Numbered from the stretch's first letter, positions 37,091 through 49,298 are shown. The stretch is DNA of 64,000 nucleotides from DHVE2 group archaeon (GCA_026993785.1 JALWRZ010000012.1:61817-125816); one strand, 5' to 3'. Numbers and translations: made by a program. Notes: generated by a model from the letters alone, not told the origin.

Positions 37091-38098
37091 ATGGTTAGCG
37101 CAAAAAAAGAGAGAGAAATAATAATAGATGTTCTAAGCTCTATAAGAGGCGCCATTCCGAGGGCATTGAAAAAGAGAGTACCCGATGCTGAAAAATATGT
37201 GGATATGGCCATTGGTATCGTGAAAGAATACGAGGATATGAAGGTCAGCATCGAGGAAAATACAAAGAAAATGGAGGAGAGTATAGAGATTCTCAAAAAG
37301 CTTAGCGATGTGGATGTAAAAAGAATAAGGGAAAGAGAAAACGACTTAGCTGCTAAGGAGAGGGATATACAGGCACTTCTCGAAAAGTTATCGGACATGG
37401 AGGCCAGAGTTCACAATGTGGAGAAAAGGGAGAACGATTTGGAGAAAAGAGCAGAGGAGCTAAATGCCCGAGAGGAGGCTCTTAAACAGAGAGAGGAAAG
37501 CTTAAACGAGCTTATAGAATCCTTTAAGAATATAGCAGCCACCTTGAACGATAAAGCTGAAAAACTTTCAACGTTGGTGGAAAAGATAGAGGAAGAAAGG
37601 GTAAGGTTAGAGGATCAAAGAAAGAACTTTGAGGAAGAGATCTCCAGGAGAGAGAAGGCACTGGAGAAGCTGAAGAACACCCTGGAATTAAGGGCCAGAG
37701 ATATAGAGAGAAGAGAGGAAGAGATGAACCGCTTCGAGATGAAGAAGTTCGAGCTAAGGAAAGAGCTGGAGGAGATGGAGAAGAGAAAGAGGGAGGAATT
37801 CACGGAATACGAGAAGAAACTGAAGGAATGGGAGAAGAAGCTCCTTGATAAAGAGAAGGAGCTCGCAGGATATGCCCGAATACTCAGTGAAAAAGAAGAG
37901 AAGCTTAATGCCTTGAAGATGAAAATGGAAGAAAAAGAGGAGACACTCAAGAGAAAGGAGAAGAAGCTGAAAGATTACGAGAAGATAATACAGGACCTTC
38001 AGGAAGAAATAAAATTCCTGAATCGCAGAATAGAAGAGCTTACATCACAGAAAGAGGAACTTCTAAAAGACCTGGCTAGTTTGAGGGCCCAGATCTAA
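37091..38098 (+). CDS. Long coiled-coil protein
   Basis: 335 aa; N-terminal ~50 aa globular-looking, then ~280 residues of E/K/R/L-rich heptads; follows the previous CDS after 2 nt. Confidence 0.7.
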   Translation: MVSAKKEREIIIDVLSSIRGAIPRALKKRVPDAEKYVDMAIGIVKEYEDMKVSIEENTKKMEESIEILKKLSDVDVKRIRERENDLAAKERDIQALLEKLSDMEARVHNVEKRENDLEKRAEELNAREEALKQREESLNELIESFKNIAATLNDKAEKLSTLVEKIEEERVRLEDQRKNFEEEISRREKALEKLKNTLELRARDIERREEEMNRFEMKKFELRKELEEMEKRKREEFTEYEKKLKEWEKKLLDKEKELAGYARILSEKEEKLNALKMKMEEKEETLKRKEKKLKDYEKIIQDLQEEIKFLNRRIEELTSQKEELLKDLASLRAQI

Positions 38099-38156
38099 TT
38101 TTCACCATTTTTCTTTCATATTGCCGCTCTTTTCTATTTCCCAGACACTATGGAGT

Positions 38157-39020
38157 TTATGCATAATCAGCCCTCTCAACCTGGAAGTAGTAATAGCCAC
38201 GTTTATCATCGTATCTAAGGTAGCCGGTAAGGGTGGTAAGAGGGGAGGTCTTTAAGCGGGTATAGCTCCATATTCTTATTGTGTAATTCCCATCCACAAG
38301 ATATCCGCTCACACGCAGAAATTTGGAGTAATTTAAAATCACAGCGTACACATGAATTCTCTTCCCCTCCCAATGGGATATCTCGCCAACGCTCACATTT
38401 TCATATTCTTCCGAGTTATAGACAAGGGATATCCTTTCCACATTCAGAATACCCTCTTTAACCACACCCACAAGATGAACCCTTCTCTCTCCATAATATT
38501 TCCAAGGCACATGGACCCAGGTGGTGTTTATCCCGTCGCTTATTCTTAAATAGTGATAATCCCTGTACTCTTTCACGTCCTGAATTTCTCCCCTTATCAC
38601 AAGCCGCATTCCCAAGAATGACTGAGGTGATGATAGCAAAGCTGAAAGGGGTAAAGTTTGAGCCCTGGCTATTACCTCCACATCTTTTTTATTTTCCACC
38701 AGAAGCTCCAATTCGCCACGATACGTGGTTATGATGCCACGGAGCCTGAGAATGCAACCTGGTTTTATATCCTCTTTAAAATTAAGGAATACCTCAAGGG
38801 TATAGTTTCCATCCTCCAGCGTTAAAAGGGTAGCCCTACTTAATTTTTGAACTTTAATTGCTATACCCGCCACTTCCACATAATCACCCACGAAATTTGC
38901 AGCTTCCTTCACCTCTATTTTTCTAGGAGTGATATTTATCCTCCAGGCATAGAGCAAAGATAGGAGCAGGATGATTAAAAGGATTAATGAAAGAATCCTC
39001 TTATCTATTTCTTTTCCCAT
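38157..39020 (-). CDS. Membrane-anchored protein with three tandem OB-fold-like domains
   Basis: N-terminal TM helix (ILSLILLIILLLSLLYAW), then three segments with OB-like beta patterns (FVGDYVEVAGIA..., FLGMRLVIRGEI..., WEGKRIHVYAVI...). Confidence 0.6.
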   Translation of the reverse strand: MGKEIDKRILSLILLIILLLSLLYAWRINITPRKIEVKEAANFVGDYVEVAGIAIKVQKLSRATLLTLEDGNYTLEVFLNFKEDIKPGCILRLRGIITTYRGELELLVENKKDVEVIARAQTLPLSALLSSPQSFLGMRLVIRGEIQDVKEYRDYHYLRISDGINTTWVHVPWKYYGERRVHLVGVVKEGILNVERISLVYNSEEYENVSVGEISHWEGKRIHVYAVILNYSKFLRVSGYLVDGNYTIRIWSYTRLKTSPLTTLTGYLRYDDKRGYYYFQVERADYA

Positions 39021-39094
39021 ATTCGCCTGATAGGATTTACATATTTAATCCTTAATCCAAAAGGATTTATACAAGGCACTCTTAAGAGAGATGG

Positions 39095-41578
39095 ATGGCA
39101 ACCCCGCTGATGCGTCAGTATTACCGCATTAAGGCGAGATATCCCGACGCAATACTTTTCTTTCGTGTCGGCGACTTCTATGAAACCTTCGAGGACGATG
39201 CCAAGCTCGTATCCAAAGAGCTAAACATTGTGCTCACCAGGAGAAGCAAAGAAGAGCCGGTGCCCATGGCTGGCATACCCAACCATGCCCTGGACGCTTA
39301 CCTAGGAAGGCTGGTGAAGAAGGGATACAAGGTTGCCATCTGCGAGCAGCTTGAAGACCCTGCCAAGGCCAAGGGCCTGGTAAAGAGAGATGTGGTGCGC
39401 ATTGTAACTCCAGGCACCCTTATAGAGGATTCGCTGCTCAACGAGGATAACAATTTTCTTATGAGTGTGTTCTGTGGTGATGACAAATATGGATACGCCG
39501 CCCTGGATATTTCCACGGGTGAGTTCTTCGCAGGTGAGCTGGATCTGCAATCCCTCAAGGCGGAGATTCTCCGAATACAACCCTCCGAAATAATAGCGAG
39601 CTGTGATTTGAAAATTGATGCCCCGTTTAAGAAGATGGAAGCTCACTATTTTGAGGATTACGGAGAAGTCCTAAAATCCCATTTCGGCGTTGCTGAGCTC
39701 TCAGGCTTTGGACTCGGGACCCACGCACTTAAAGCGGCCGGTGGAGCTCTTAAATATGCGAAAGAGAACACTATGTCGGAGCTAAAAAATATCACCTCGC
39801 TTCAGGGTTACTTCGACGAGGATTACCTTATCCTTGATTCTACCACGCTTAAGAATCTCGAGGTTTTTCGAAATCTGTTGGGTGAGGAGAAATACACGCT
39901 GTATTCAACGATAAATAAATGCGCAACCTCCATGGGTGCCAGGCTCCTGAAGCGCTGGATGCAGAGACCTTTAAAGGATATCAAGGAGATAAATTTGAGA
40001 CTGGATGCGGTGGAGGAGCTCTACACAAAAGATTTTCTGAGGGAGGAGCTTCGGGAGGAGCTGCGAAAAATAAAGGATTTGGAGAGGATAGAAACTAGGA
40101 TTTCACTGGGTAAGGCATCTCCCCAGGATCTCATAGCTCTAAAAGAGAGCCTGATTCATGCCCAGGAGCTCAGAAAAAATTTTGAGACAAAGCTGCTCCG
40201 GGATGCTACTGCAAAAATAGGGGAGGATGTATCAAAAATAGTTGAGTTGGTGGAGAGAAGCATAGCGGGAAATTTTCCGGTGGGAGAGGGAGTTATAAAA
40301 GAGGGTTACAGTGAAGAGCTGGACTCTTTGCGTGAGATTTCCCGCGAAGCAAAGAGAATCATTGCCCACATAGAGGAAAAGGAGCGCCGCAGAACCGGAA
40401 TTAAGAATCTCAGAATTAGATACAACGACATCGTGGGATACTACATTGAGGTGAGCAAAGCACAGCTTTCCAAGGTGCCATCAGATTACAAGAGAAAGCA
40501 GACCCTGAAAAATTATGAAAGATTCATAACAGAGGAACTTAAGGAAATAGAATACAAGATTATGGGTGCCCGGGAGCAGATAATGGAGCTGGAGAAAAAG
40601 CTCTACGAGGATATATTGAAAAAGCTGGCGGAGTACGGACGAAGAATAAAAGAGATCGCGGCAGCTGTGGCAATTCTCGATGTTATCTCAACCCTAGCAA
40701 CAGTTGCCAAGGAGTACAACTACATCAGGCCCATTGTAGATGAAAGCATGGATATTGAAATAAGGAACGGCAGACATCCGGTAGTTGAGCTTTACACAGA
40801 ATTTGTGCCTAACGACACCTCCATAAACTCCGAGGCCAGATTCATCATCCTGACAGGTCCCAATATGGCGGGTAAGAGCACCTACATGAGACAGGTGGCA
40901 TTGATAGTAATTCTTGCTCAGATGGGGTCCTTCGTACCTGCAGACTATGCAAAAATAGGTATAGTGGATAGAATTTACACAAGAGTGGGGGCCAGCGATG
41001 ATATAACCAGAGGACGCAGCACCTTTATGGTGGAGATGGTTGAGCTTGCCAATATTCTTAACACCGCCACTGAGCGCTCATTGATTCTTCTGGACGAGAT
41101 TGGTCGCGGCACAAGCACCTACGATGGATTGGCCATAGCCTGGAGTATCACGGAGCATATACATAATGAGATAAAGGCGCGAACAATTTTTGCAACCCAT
41201 TATCATCATCTAATAGACCTGGAAAACATCCTGGAGCATGTGAGGAATTATCATATTGCCGTGAAAGAATCCCCGGATGGCCTGGTCTTCGTTAGAAAAG
41301 TGATGCCTGGAGGAATGAGCAAGAGCTACGGGATAGAGGTTGCCAGGCTCGCAGGCATCCCAAGTAAGGTTGTGGAAAGAGCCAAGGAGGTTCTGAATCT
41401 CATTGAGAAGGAGAATGCCATTGAGGTTAGAAGAAGCAGGAAAATTCTCCAAACTGTGCTCTTTGGTGGTGAGGATAATACCGAAGTTATTGAAGAGCTG
41501 AAAAAACTGGATATAATGAATATGACACCCCTGGAAGCTCTGAACAAGCTCAATGAATTGAAAAATAAACTAAAATAA
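39095..41578 (+). CDS. mutS: DNA mismatch repair protein MutS (MutS1 type)
   Basis: N-terminal '[29 protein letters not shown]' with the FxE mismatch-recognition motif; Walker A '[10 protein letters not shown]', '[21 protein letters not shown]'. Confidence 0.95.
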   Translation: MATPLMRQYYRIKARYPDAILFFRVGDFYETFEDDAKLVSKELNIVLTRRSKEEPVPMAGIPNHALDAYLGRLVKKGYKVAICEQLEDPAKAKGLVKRDVVRIVTPGTLIEDSLLNEDNNFLMSVFCGDDKYGYAALDISTGEFFAGELDLQSLKAEILRIQPSEIIASCDLKIDAPFKKMEAHYFEDYGEVLKSHFGVAELSGFGLGTHALKAAGGALKYAKENTMSELKNITSLQGYFDEDYLILDSTTLKNLEVFRNLLGEEKYTLYSTINKCATSMGARLLKRWMQRPLKDIKEINLRLDAVEELYTKDFLREELREELRKIKDLERIETRISLGKASPQDLIALKESLIHAQELRKNFETKLLRDATAKIGEDVSKIVELVERSIAGNFPVGEGVIKEGYSEELDSLREISREAKRIIAHIEEKERRRTGIKNLRIRYNDIVGYYIEVSKAQLSKVPSDYKRKQTLKNYERFITEELKEIEYKIMGAREQIMELEKKLYEDILKKLAEYGRRIKEIAAAVAILDVISTLATVAKEYNYIRPIVDESMDIEIRNGRHPVVELYTEFVPNDTSINSEARFIILTGPNMAGKSTYMRQVALIVILAQMGSFVPADYAKIGIVDRIYTRVGASDDITRGRSTFMVEMVELANILNTATERSLILLDEIGRGTSTYDGLAIAWSITEHIHNEIKARTIFATHYHHLIDLENILEHVRNYHIAVKESPDGLVFVRKVMPGGMSKSYGIEVARLAGIPSKVVERAKEVLNLIEKENAIEVRRSRKILQTVLFGGEDNTEVIEELKKLDIMNMTPLEALNKLNELKNKLK

Positions 41579-41598
41579 GAGAGAAAAAATTAATAGCC

Positions 41599-42855
41599 GT
41601 GAGGGATATGAGGAATGCAGTGATACCCAAGGATAGGATGTTTTACAAATTCGCATTCTACGGGTTTCTGAAAAATTTGAGGCTCTTTGAGCCCTTTCTC
41701 TATCTATTCCTCTTAGATGCAGGATTGAACTATGCGGAGATAGGCTCGCTCATAGCCATAAGAGAGCTCTCTGTGAATTTTCTGGAGATTCCCACAGGCG
41801 TGTATGCCGATGCCTTTGGAAGGAGGAAATCCATGCTCATGTCCATGGGCTCCTATATGCTCTCCTTTCTCATATTCTACACCTTTTCAAGCTTCTGGTT
41901 ATTCGCGGTGGCCATGGTTCTATATGCTCTTGGAGATGCATACAGAACAGGCACCCATAAGGCCATGATCCTCGAATATCTCAAGATCAAGGGGCTGAAA
42001 GATAAGAAGGTGGAATATTATGGAGCTACCCGCTCCTACTCACAGCTCGGCTCTGCTATAAACTCACTACTTGCGGCAGCCGTGGTATTCTACAGTGGGA
42101 ACTACAGGTACATTTTTCTGATAACCATACTCCCCTATATTCTAAACTTCTTCAATTTAGCCACATATCCCAAGTATTTGGATGGCGAAATTCTTGGAAA
42201 GCTGGAGAGAGGGAAAATAAAAGAGCAGGTAAAATCCACACTGCGAGACTTTGCCTACATGTTCAAAAACAGGGTCCTGCTCAAGGCCATTATGAACTCT
42301 TCCATATTTTCCGCCAGCTACGAGGCCCTGAAAGACTACCTTCAACCTGTTCTCCAGAGCTTGGCTCTCTCCCTCCCGATTTTCCTGTTCCTAAGTGGCA
42401 AGCAAAGAACTGCGGTGGTTATAGGCATAGTCTTCTTCTTCATCTACCTGCTTACAAGCTACTCATCCAAGAACGCCTATAAGCTGGTAAACCGAATAGG
42501 GAATTTAGGAAAGGCAATAAATATGACCCTCTTACTAGCGGGCATATTCATCATATTCGCAGGCTTTTTCTATCATATAGAGCTAACAGCCATATCCGTT
42601 GTATTCTTTCTCCTCATCTATGTGTTCCACAACATCAGAAGGCCTATGAATGTGGGATACATAAGCGATCAGATAAAGAGCCGTGTCATGGCCTCCGGAT
42701 TGAGCGTTGAATCTCAGGTAAAAACATTCTTGGCAGCGGCCTTCGCATTCATAATGGGAATCTTCGCGTATCTCTTTGGCGTTGGAATTGGGCTCATGCT
42801 TGTGGGTCTTATAATTCTCGCTATTTCTCCTCCATTCTTTGTGGAGCAAAAATAA
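41599..42855 (+). CDS. Major facilitator superfamily transporter
   Basis: Multiple TM helices; 'IPTGVYADAFGRRKSMLMSMGSYM' MFS loop motif. Confidence 0.85.
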   Translation: MRDMRNAVIPKDRMFYKFAFYGFLKNLRLFEPFLYLFLLDAGLNYAEIGSLIAIRELSVNFLEIPTGVYADAFGRRKSMLMSMGSYMLSFLIFYTFSSFWLFAVAMVLYALGDAYRTGTHKAMILEYLKIKGLKDKKVEYYGATRSYSQLGSAINSLLAAAVVFYSGNYRYIFLITILPYILNFFNLATYPKYLDGEILGKLERGKIKEQVKSTLRDFAYMFKNRVLLKAIMNSSIFSASYEALKDYLQPVLQSLALSLPIFLFLSGKQRTAVVIGIVFFFIYLLTSYSSKNAYKLVNRIGNLGKAINMTLLLAGIFIIFAGFFYHIELTAISVVFFLLIYVFHNIRRPMNVGYISDQIKSRVMASGLSVESQVKTFLAAAFAFIMGIFAYLFGVGIGLMLVGLIILAISPPFFVEQK

Positions 42856-42859
42856 AAAA

Positions 42860-44275
42860 TTATTGAGAGAGGAAAGCGGCGTATGTGCGATAGGCGCTCC
42901 AAACATCCATTTTGCTTGCTATCTCAAAGGGTGAGTGCATACCTATAAGGCCGGGACCGATATCCACCACATCCATTCCGTATTGGGCAAAGAACTTGGC
43001 TATGGTACCTCCACCGCCTTCATCCACCTTTCCAAGCTCAGCCACCTGATAAGGGATGTGGTGCTTGGATAGAAGCGCCCTTATCTCTGACATAAATTCT
43101 GCGGTAGCCTCGCTTGCTCCGTATTTTCCACCATGACCAGTATACTTGGATATCACAACTCCATAGCCAGCCTTGGCCGCATTGGGTATATCATGAACTC
43201 CTTTAAAAAGGGGATTTATGGCCGCACTGACATCTGCGCTTATTGCCTTTGTTTTATAAAGCATCTCCAGGAACTCCACATGGGTATACCTAGGATTCAG
43301 AAGAGACGTAACCTTGGCAAGGACATATTCAAGGAAATTGCTCTGTGCCCCCACATTTCCATCGCTCCCGATTTCTTCCTTGTCGTAGAAGAACGCTATG
43401 CTTGTATATGTAGGATTATCCACTTCCAGGATTGCACGGAAAGATGTGTAAGCACAGATTCTATCATCCTGACCGTAGGCGCCTATCATGCTGCGATCGA
43501 ATCCAACGTCTCTGGGTTCTTCAGCAGGAACTATCTCTATATCTGCAGAATTGAAATCTTCCTCCACAATACCATATTTTTCATTGAGATATTTGAGAAT
43601 ATAGGCCTTCACCTTGTTCTTCACTTCCTTGTCCTCTACGGGTATATTTCCAACCACAAGCTGCAGTTCCTCCCCCTTTATCCCCTCAAACAACTTTCTG
43701 TCGCCCTGAGCCTTCCTAGCGAGATGCGGAAGTAGATCGGGAATCACGAACACAGGGTCTCCAGGATTATCCCCCACTTTTATATCGATTCTCTTTCCCT
43801 CCTTGGTATACACCACACCATGCAAAGCTAATGGTCTGGAAACCCAGTGATATTTCTTTATCCCTCCGTAGTAGTGCGTCTTAAGAAGCGCAAGAGCCGC
43901 GTCATGATCCTCCACAAGTGGGTTGGGCTTCAAATCCATACGGGGCGAGTCAATATGGGAAACCACAAGTCTGAATCCCTCGTAGGGCTTCTTGCCCACG
44001 ACTCCAAGAGCAAGGGACTTGCCCCTGTTTTCGATGTAGAACTTATCACCCACGCTTAAGGTCTTTGCTTTCCTTAAGTTCTTAAATCCTCTTTTCTCAG
44101 CCTCTTTCACCATGAACTCCACAGCTTCCCTCTCTGTCTTGACCTCCTTCAGAAAATTCTTGTAATCCTCCGCAAATTTCATTGCCTCCTTTATTTCCTT
44201 TTTCTTCAGGGCAAGCCACATGCTCTCCTTTTTCATTCCATATTTCTCCTCAATGTTCTCTTTCTTTTTTGCCAT
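42860..44275 (-). CDS. M18-family aminopeptidase
   Basis: 'VSHIDSPRMDLKPNPL', 'DDRICAYTSFRAIL', 'FYDKEEIGSDGNVGAQS', 'KYTGHGGKYGASEAT'. Confidence 0.9.
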   Translation of the reverse strand: MAKKKENIEEKYGMKKESMWLALKKKEIKEAMKFAEDYKNFLKEVKTEREAVEFMVKEAEKRGFKNLRKAKTLSVGDKFYIENRGKSLALGVVGKKPYEGFRLVVSHIDSPRMDLKPNPLVEDHDAALALLKTHYYGGIKKYHWVSRPLALHGVVYTKEGKRIDIKVGDNPGDPVFVIPDLLPHLARKAQGDRKLFEGIKGEELQLVVGNIPVEDKEVKNKVKAYILKYLNEKYGIVEEDFNSADIEIVPAEEPRDVGFDRSMIGAYGQDDRICAYTSFRAILEVDNPTYTSIAFFYDKEEIGSDGNVGAQSNFLEYVLAKVTSLLNPRYTHVEFLEMLYKTKAISADVSAAINPLFKGVHDIPNAAKAGYGVVISKYTGHGGKYGASEATAEFMSEIRALLSKHHIPYQVAELGKVDEGGGGTIAKFFAQYGMDVVDIGPGLIGMHSPFEIASKMDVWSAYRTYAAFLSQ

Positions 44276-44359
44276 ATATAATCACCTCTGAAATGTAATT
44301 TGCATGAGAATACATCTATGCAATTTAAAACTTATGGAGATCGCGCCTCCTGATATTTT

Positions 44360-45175
44360 TTACCGCTCCACCTTTATAGCTGCGTATCCAACCACATCCG
44401 GCATAGATTGAACATCGCCACTGGTGGCATATTTCAAAAGCTTACCCCTGCCTCCTGTGGCTGTAAGCATGGCTGCTACAGGGCCATAACCACACATGCT
44501 TATCCTGTAACGATAAATCACATCATATAGTCCACGAACATCACCATTCACAATCTTCTCTATGGCTCTGGCATCATTTCTATACGCCATATCCTTGGGT
44601 ACATAGTGGGAGAAATCGGAGGATGCAATAATCACCACATCCCTGCCATCTATGGCTTCTTTTAGCACCTCTCCAAGCTCCACAGCCACCTCATATTCCT
44701 GAGAAAGCATGGTGATAGGCACAAATTTTATCTCCCTCTTAAGAAATTGCAGGAACGGCAGCTGAACTTCAATGCTATGCTCGTATCTATGCGCCGAGGA
44801 ATCTATGTCCACAAGCTCCTTCGCAATTTCTCTGGCAAGCTCCTTATCCACCTTTACCACGCCGTAGGGAGTAAGAAAGTCCTCCAGGGTCAATGCTACA
44901 GGGGAACCCAAACCATAATGGTTGGGACCTATTATTATAAAGCTCTCGGGAAAACCGTCCTTGGCAAGCTCATAATAGAAATGGGCCGCTATAGGCCCCG
45001 AGAAAATGTAGCCTGCATGGGGCACTACACCACCCTTAATCCTTCGTGCCCCATCCTGCACAAGATTTGGCACTTCCCCCGGGCCCAAGGGGTGTAGATA
45101 AAGCTCTCTGATGAGGATATCCAGCCCCTCTTTCTCCGCAGGATAAAACTGTCCTGCAACTGCCGGATGCCTCAT
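44360..45175 (-). CDS. MEMO1-family protein (AmmeMemoRadiSam)
   Basis: '[18 protein letters not shown]', '[20 protein letters not shown]', '[12 protein letters not shown]', '[10 protein letters not shown]'; adjacent to rpsB. Confidence 0.93.
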   Translation of the reverse strand: MRHPAVAGQFYPAEKEGLDILIRELYLHPLGPGEVPNLVQDGARRIKGGVVPHAGYIFSGPIAAHFYYELAKDGFPESFIIIGPNHYGLGSPVALTLEDFLTPYGVVKVDKELAREIAKELVDIDSSAHRYEHSIEVQLPFLQFLKREIKFVPITMLSQEYEVAVELGEVLKEAIDGRDVVIIASSDFSHYVPKDMAYRNDARAIEKIVNGDVRGLYDVIYRYRISMCGYGPVAAMLTATGGRGKLLKYATSGDVQSMPDVVGYAAIKVER

Positions 45176-45777
45176 AGCGGTGCCTCGAAGTCTTCCACCG
45201 AGTACTTGAAATCCTCGTTCTTCTTTATTTCGCCCCGCTCCTTGAGTATTTCTCTGGCCAGCAGCCAGTATACAAGAGCGAGGGACCTGCGACCTTTGTT
45301 GTTTGCCGGAATAACCAGGTCAACATAACTTGTACGATTATTCGCATCGCACAAAGCAACCACAGGTATCCTTGACTTTACCGCCTCCTTCAAAGCTTGA
45401 GAATCTGCTGCGGGATCATTTATGAATATCACGCTTGGTTCAATGTAAGTAGGAAGCTGCGGATTTGTAAGCGTGCCGGGAATAAATCTACCTGCTACAA
45501 CCTTAGCGCCGCCGATTGCCTGTGCAAACATGGTCGCTGGTTTCTGGCCATACTGACGCTGTGCCACAACCAGAATCTCCTCGGGTGGGTAGCGAGCCAA
45601 GAATTTGGCCGCAATCCTTATCCTCTCATCGGTCTTCTTTATATCCAGGATGTAAAGTCCATCGCTTCTAACCTTGTAGATGAATTTCATCATGTCCTTG
45701 TTTTTCACCTGCGTTCCTATATGCACACCGGCTGTTAGATACACATTTTCTTCCACAAGCAACTCTCCCATTATCAC
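45172..45777 (-). CDS. rpsB: 30S ribosomal protein S2 (uS2)
   Basis: '[47 protein letters not shown]', '[11 protein letters not shown]', '[12 protein letters not shown]'. Confidence 0.95.
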   Translation of the reverse strand: MIMGELLVEENVYLTAGVHIGTQVKNKDMMKFIYKVRSDGLYILDIKKTDERIRIAAKFLARYPPEEILVVAQRQYGQKPATMFAQAIGGAKVVAGRFIPGTLTNPQLPTYIEPSVIFINDPAADSQALKEAVKSRIPVVALCDANNRTSYVDLVIPANNKGRRSLALVYWLLAREILKERGEIKKNEDFKYSVEDFEAPL

Positions 45778-46979
45778 TCACCTCTTATCTCTTCCTCTAT
45801 CCTAATAAGCTCATTAAGCTTTGCCGTTCTCTCTCCACCAATAGCGCCAGTCTTTATGAATTCGCAGCCAAAAGCAACACCTATATGCGCTATACTCGTA
45901 TCACATGTCTCTCCGCTCCTGTGGGATATTACCGTGGCATAACCGTTCTCCTTCGCATATCTTATCGCATTTACAGTATCCGTCAGGGTGCCTATCTGAT
46001 TGGGCTTTATTAGGACTGCATTGGCTGCGCCTTTTTCCACACCCATCTTGATCCTTTCCACATTGGTAACAAAGAGATCATCACCCACTACGTAGGCGAG
46101 ATGCCCGATTCTCCTGGTAAGCTCTGCAAAACCTTCAAAGTCCTCTTCATGGAGAGGATCTTCCACTATGTATACTCCATAATCGCGAACAAGAGATTCC
46201 ACAAAATCGATCTGCTCATCGCGACTCTTCTCTCCGTCCCTATAAATGTATTTTCCGTCCTTGTAAAAAGAATTTGCCGCGAAATCCAGCGCGGGACGAA
46301 TATCTATCCCATATTCATTTTTTACCTCTTCTATGGCTTCCACCACAAGCTCTAAAGCTTCTATATCACCCATGGGAGCAACCCATGCCTTCTCATCTCC
46401 CAATCCTATGGAGAGGTTAGGAAATCTTTCTCTTAACTTCTTTCCAAGAACCCTATGAACCTCTGCATTGGCAAACACATTATCCTTGGCACTATCGCTC
46501 AGCGGAACTGCGAGCATCTCCTGAATGGTGGTGCCACCCACCGCATGCTTGCCCCCTCCTAAAACATTGCCCACAGGTTTGGGAAGCTTTCTGGCATATA
46601 TCCCGCCAAGATACTGATAGAACGATAGCCCCAAAGAATTCGCAGCAGCCTTTGCCACCGCTAGGGACACAGCCACAGCTATGTTTCCACCCAGCATGGA
46701 GAAATCCCGGGTTCCATCTATCTCATGAAGCATAGCGTCTATATCTTCCTGCTGTGTGGCATCCATACCTATTAGATTGTCCATCCTGTCTTTGAAATAC
46801 TTGATTCCCACATCTATACCGCCGGCAGGATAGGCTTTTACCTCATGAAGCCCGGTGGATTTGCCAGCAGGAGCTGCAGCTCTACCGTAACCGCTCAGGG
46901 TATATACCTCCACCTCCACCGTGGGATTGCCTCTCGAATCCAGTATTTTCCTTATAACGATATCCTCTATGAGTGTCAT
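45774..46979 (-). CDS. eno: Enolase
   Basis: '[16 protein letters not shown]', '[17 protein letters not shown]', '[13 protein letters not shown]', '[15 protein letters not shown]'. Confidence 0.97.
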   Translation of the reverse strand: MTLIEDIVIRKILDSRGNPTVEVEVYTLSGYGRAAAPAGKSTGLHEVKAYPAGGIDVGIKYFKDRMDNLIGMDATQQEDIDAMLHEIDGTRDFSMLGGNIAVAVSLAVAKAAANSLGLSFYQYLGGIYARKLPKPVGNVLGGGKHAVGGTTIQEMLAVPLSDSAKDNVFANAEVHRVLGKKLRERFPNLSIGLGDEKAWVAPMGDIEALELVVEAIEEVKNEYGIDIRPALDFAANSFYKDGKYIYRDGEKSRDEQIDFVESLVRDYGVYIVEDPLHEEDFEGFAELTRRIGHLAYVVGDDLFVTNVERIKMGVEKGAANAVLIKPNQIGTLTDTVNAIRYAKENGYATVISHRSGETCDTSIAHIGVAFGCEFIKTGAIGGERTAKLNELIRIEEEIRGE

Positions 46980-47004
46980 CCAAACACACCTCTTTAAAAG
47001 GGCT

Positions 47005-47019
47005 TATGTGTATCACATA
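47005..47019. promoter_or_regulatory. Operator-like palindrome TATGTG-TAT-CACATA upstream of eno
   Basis: Perfect 6-bp arms, 3-nt spacer, next to a minus-strand TATA-like TTTAAATATG, 26-40 nt upstream of the eno ATG. Confidence 0.5.
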
Positions 47020-47066
47020 TTTAAAGTTTGCAAAATTATTTTTAAAAGCTTTTCATTTGCTTTCTT

Positions 47067-47480
47067 ATGGAGCTTATGAGCACCAACGCCAAGGGAAAAA
47101 ACATACGAGGAAGAAAGCTACTAATCTACGGTACATGCGTGGATGAAACTCCAAATTTTCTTGAGAATTTCGCGGATTACACGCATCTATCCTTCTGTCC
47201 CGAGAGAGTGCATATAAATATGGCATTTTACAAACTCGTCGCCATGTTTTCTGTTGCTAAAGAGGCGGTGATACTCACCAAAGATGGTTCACCACATTGT
47301 GTGCAGCTACATTACATAGCTCAGGAGGTTCTAAAATATTCTGAAAGAAAAATACCGCTTCGACACTATGTAATAAGCGATGGCAAGCTGGTTGAGATAG
47401 AGCCTGAAGATATCAAGCTCTCCCGGTATCTTTCAAAAATAAGAAAATTGAGATTATCGGAACTTGGGTCTCATAGATAG
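47067..47480 (+). CDS. Conserved-looking archaeal protein of unknown function
   Basis: 137 aa intact ORF with TATA-like sequence upstream (TTTAAA); convergent 27-nt overlap with thrS. Confidence 0.6.
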   Translation: MELMSTNAKGKNIRGRKLLIYGTCVDETPNFLENFADYTHLSFCPERVHINMAFYKLVAMFSVAKEAVILTKDGSPHCVQLHYIAQEVLKYSERKIPLRHYVISDGKLVEIEPEDIKLSRYLSKIRKLRLSELGSHR

Positions 47481-49298
47481 AAGCTCTGGAAGAGGTAGCT
47501 TTCTCCTTGGCTTTCCTTCCATCTTCTGCAGGATTTCTCTCTTGAGCGATGCTCTCTCCATCTCCCTGACTCCATCGCCCCTAATCCTTACAGTTACCTT
47601 TCCACTCTTCATCTCTTTTTCTCCTATCACTACAATGTAGGGGATCCATTCCATCTCGGCCTCTCTGATCTTCTTGGAAACACTCATATCCCGGTCATCC
47701 ACATCTGCCCTTATTCCTTCCCTCTTCAACTCGTTCATGAAATCTATGGAGCAGCCCAAGAAACTGTCGCTAACGGGTATAATTCTAACCTGCGTGGGAG
47801 AGAGCCATAGGGGAAGCATGGGCTTCTTTCCCCGGCGTGAGTCCATGTAGGCCTTTTCCAGCATGGCGTAAATAACACGCTCCACGGCACCGCTGGGCGA
47901 GTAGTGCAGGATGTAGGGATACTTCTTCTCACCCTCCTCATCATAGTAGGTGATCCCGTATCTCTTGGCGTTTTCCACATCAATCTGCACGGTGCTGAGA
48001 GCCGCCGCTTTGTTCATGGCATCTACAAAATTGAATTCGAACTTGAGAACGAAGTAGAAGAAGCGTTCATCCCACATTTGTATGAGGACAGGTCTGTTAA
48101 CTATCTCCACCAGCGACTTGATGAACTCTTTATTCTCTTCGTAGAAATCGCGGGTGAAGCGAATTGCGACTTCGTAATCTCCCAGCTCGAGGCCAAAATC
48201 TTTCAGAATGTCTATGGCCAGGGAATACTGATTCTTGAACTCTTCCATTGCCTGATGTATATCCGCTGTTAATGTATGCATATCCGGCATGGTGAAAGCC
48301 CTTAACCTCCTTAATCCCACAAGCTCCCCTTTCTGCTCCCTTCTGAAGGAATACTTGGCAAGCTCATATATCTTTATAGGCATATGCTTGTAGGAAAAGG
48401 TGGCATCATGCATTATCAAAAACTGCCCGAAGCAGGCCGCAAATCTCAGAAAATATTTGTTTTTGCCACTGAGCACGATATACTGTCTTGCCGGAAAGCG
48501 ATTTAGATAGCTCTTAAGCGAAGGATGCTCATAATCGTACATTATGGGTGTTTCCACTTCCATGGCACCATAATCTAACACACGGGATTCTACATAATCT
48601 TCGATCAGGGCCTTTATAAGCTTCCCCTTGGGATAGTATCTCATGTTTCCAGAATCGCTTCCCGGCTCATAGTCTGCGATTTCCAGCTTCTGCATAAGCT
48701 CCACATGGGGCGGTATCTGCCTAACCGCCCTGCTCCCCGAAATCTCGTAATCTGCAAACTTCTTCAAATTGGGATACTTGGAAAAATCGAAATCATCTAT
48801 CTCGTGCATCGCCCCATCAGGAGTCATAATGTACCAATAGGTAGTCCTTTTCTCCGCCTTAAGCGCCTCGCTCTCTTCCTCCTTCTCCTCTCCTTCACCC
48901 CTAATCTCCTTGCTTAACTCACTGAGGGGATGACCCTTGCACGATATCACGAAGCTTTTGTACCAACCGAAGGGCGCACGATGTACCTCATATTCCGAGG
49001 ATAGCCTTTCCTCCAAGGACTTGAGAACTTCCAGGGCCTCTTGGGGCTCCGCAAGATTGCTGCTCAAATGGGCATAGGGATAAAGAACAAGCCTTACAAC
49101 ATTGAGTTTTTGTGCAACATCCTTTATCTCCTCCGATGCCTTATCCACTATGCCCCTATCTCCCTTCTCAACGCTTATAAAGGCTACGAGGCATTCTTCG
49201 TATCTCTCCTTTCTCCTCTCAATCTCCTCTGCAGATTTCATAGCCTTCTCTCTGGCCTCAAACTCTATGAAGTCGGCATGAATGAAAAGCACACGCAT
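47454..49298 (-). CDS. thrS: Threonyl-tRNA synthetase (archaeal type with DTD-like editing domain)
   Basis: '[19 protein letters not shown]' archaeal editing domain, '[18 protein letters not shown]', class II core, C-terminal anticodon-binding domain. Confidence 0.95.
   Translation of the reverse strand: MRVLFIHADFIEFEAREKAMKSAEEIERRKERYEECLVAFISVEKGDRGIVDKASEEIKDVAQKLNVVRLVLYPYAHLSSNLAEPQEALEVLKSLEERLSSEYEVHRAPFGWYKSFVISCKGHPLSELSKEIRGEGEEKEEESEALKAEKRTTYWYIMTPDGAMHEIDDFDFSKYPNLKKFADYEISGSRAVRQIPPHVELMQKLEIADYEPGSDSGNMRYYPKGKLIKALIEDYVESRVLDYGAMEVETPIMYDYEHPSLKSYLNRFPARQYIVLSGKNKYFLRFAACFGQFLIMHDATFSYKHMPIKIYELAKYSFRREQKGELVGLRRLRAFTMPDMHTLTADIHQAMEEFKNQYSLAIDILKDFGLELGDYEVAIRFTRDFYEENKEFIKSLVEIVNRPVLIQMWDERFFYFVLKFEFNFVDAMNKAAALSTVQIDVENAKRYGITYYDEEGEKKYPYILHYSPSGAVERVIYAMLEKAYMDSRRGKKPMLPLWLSPTQVRIIPVSDSFLGCSIDFMNELKREGIRADVDDRDMSVSKKIREAEMEWIPYIVVIGEKEMKSGKVTVRIRGDGVREMERASLKREILQKMEGKPRRKLPLPELLSMRPKFR

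Noticed and set aside
37091-38098. SMC/Rad50-like ATPase interpretation of the coiled-coil protein
   Set aside because: No Walker A, signature motif or hinge; only heptad-rich helix.
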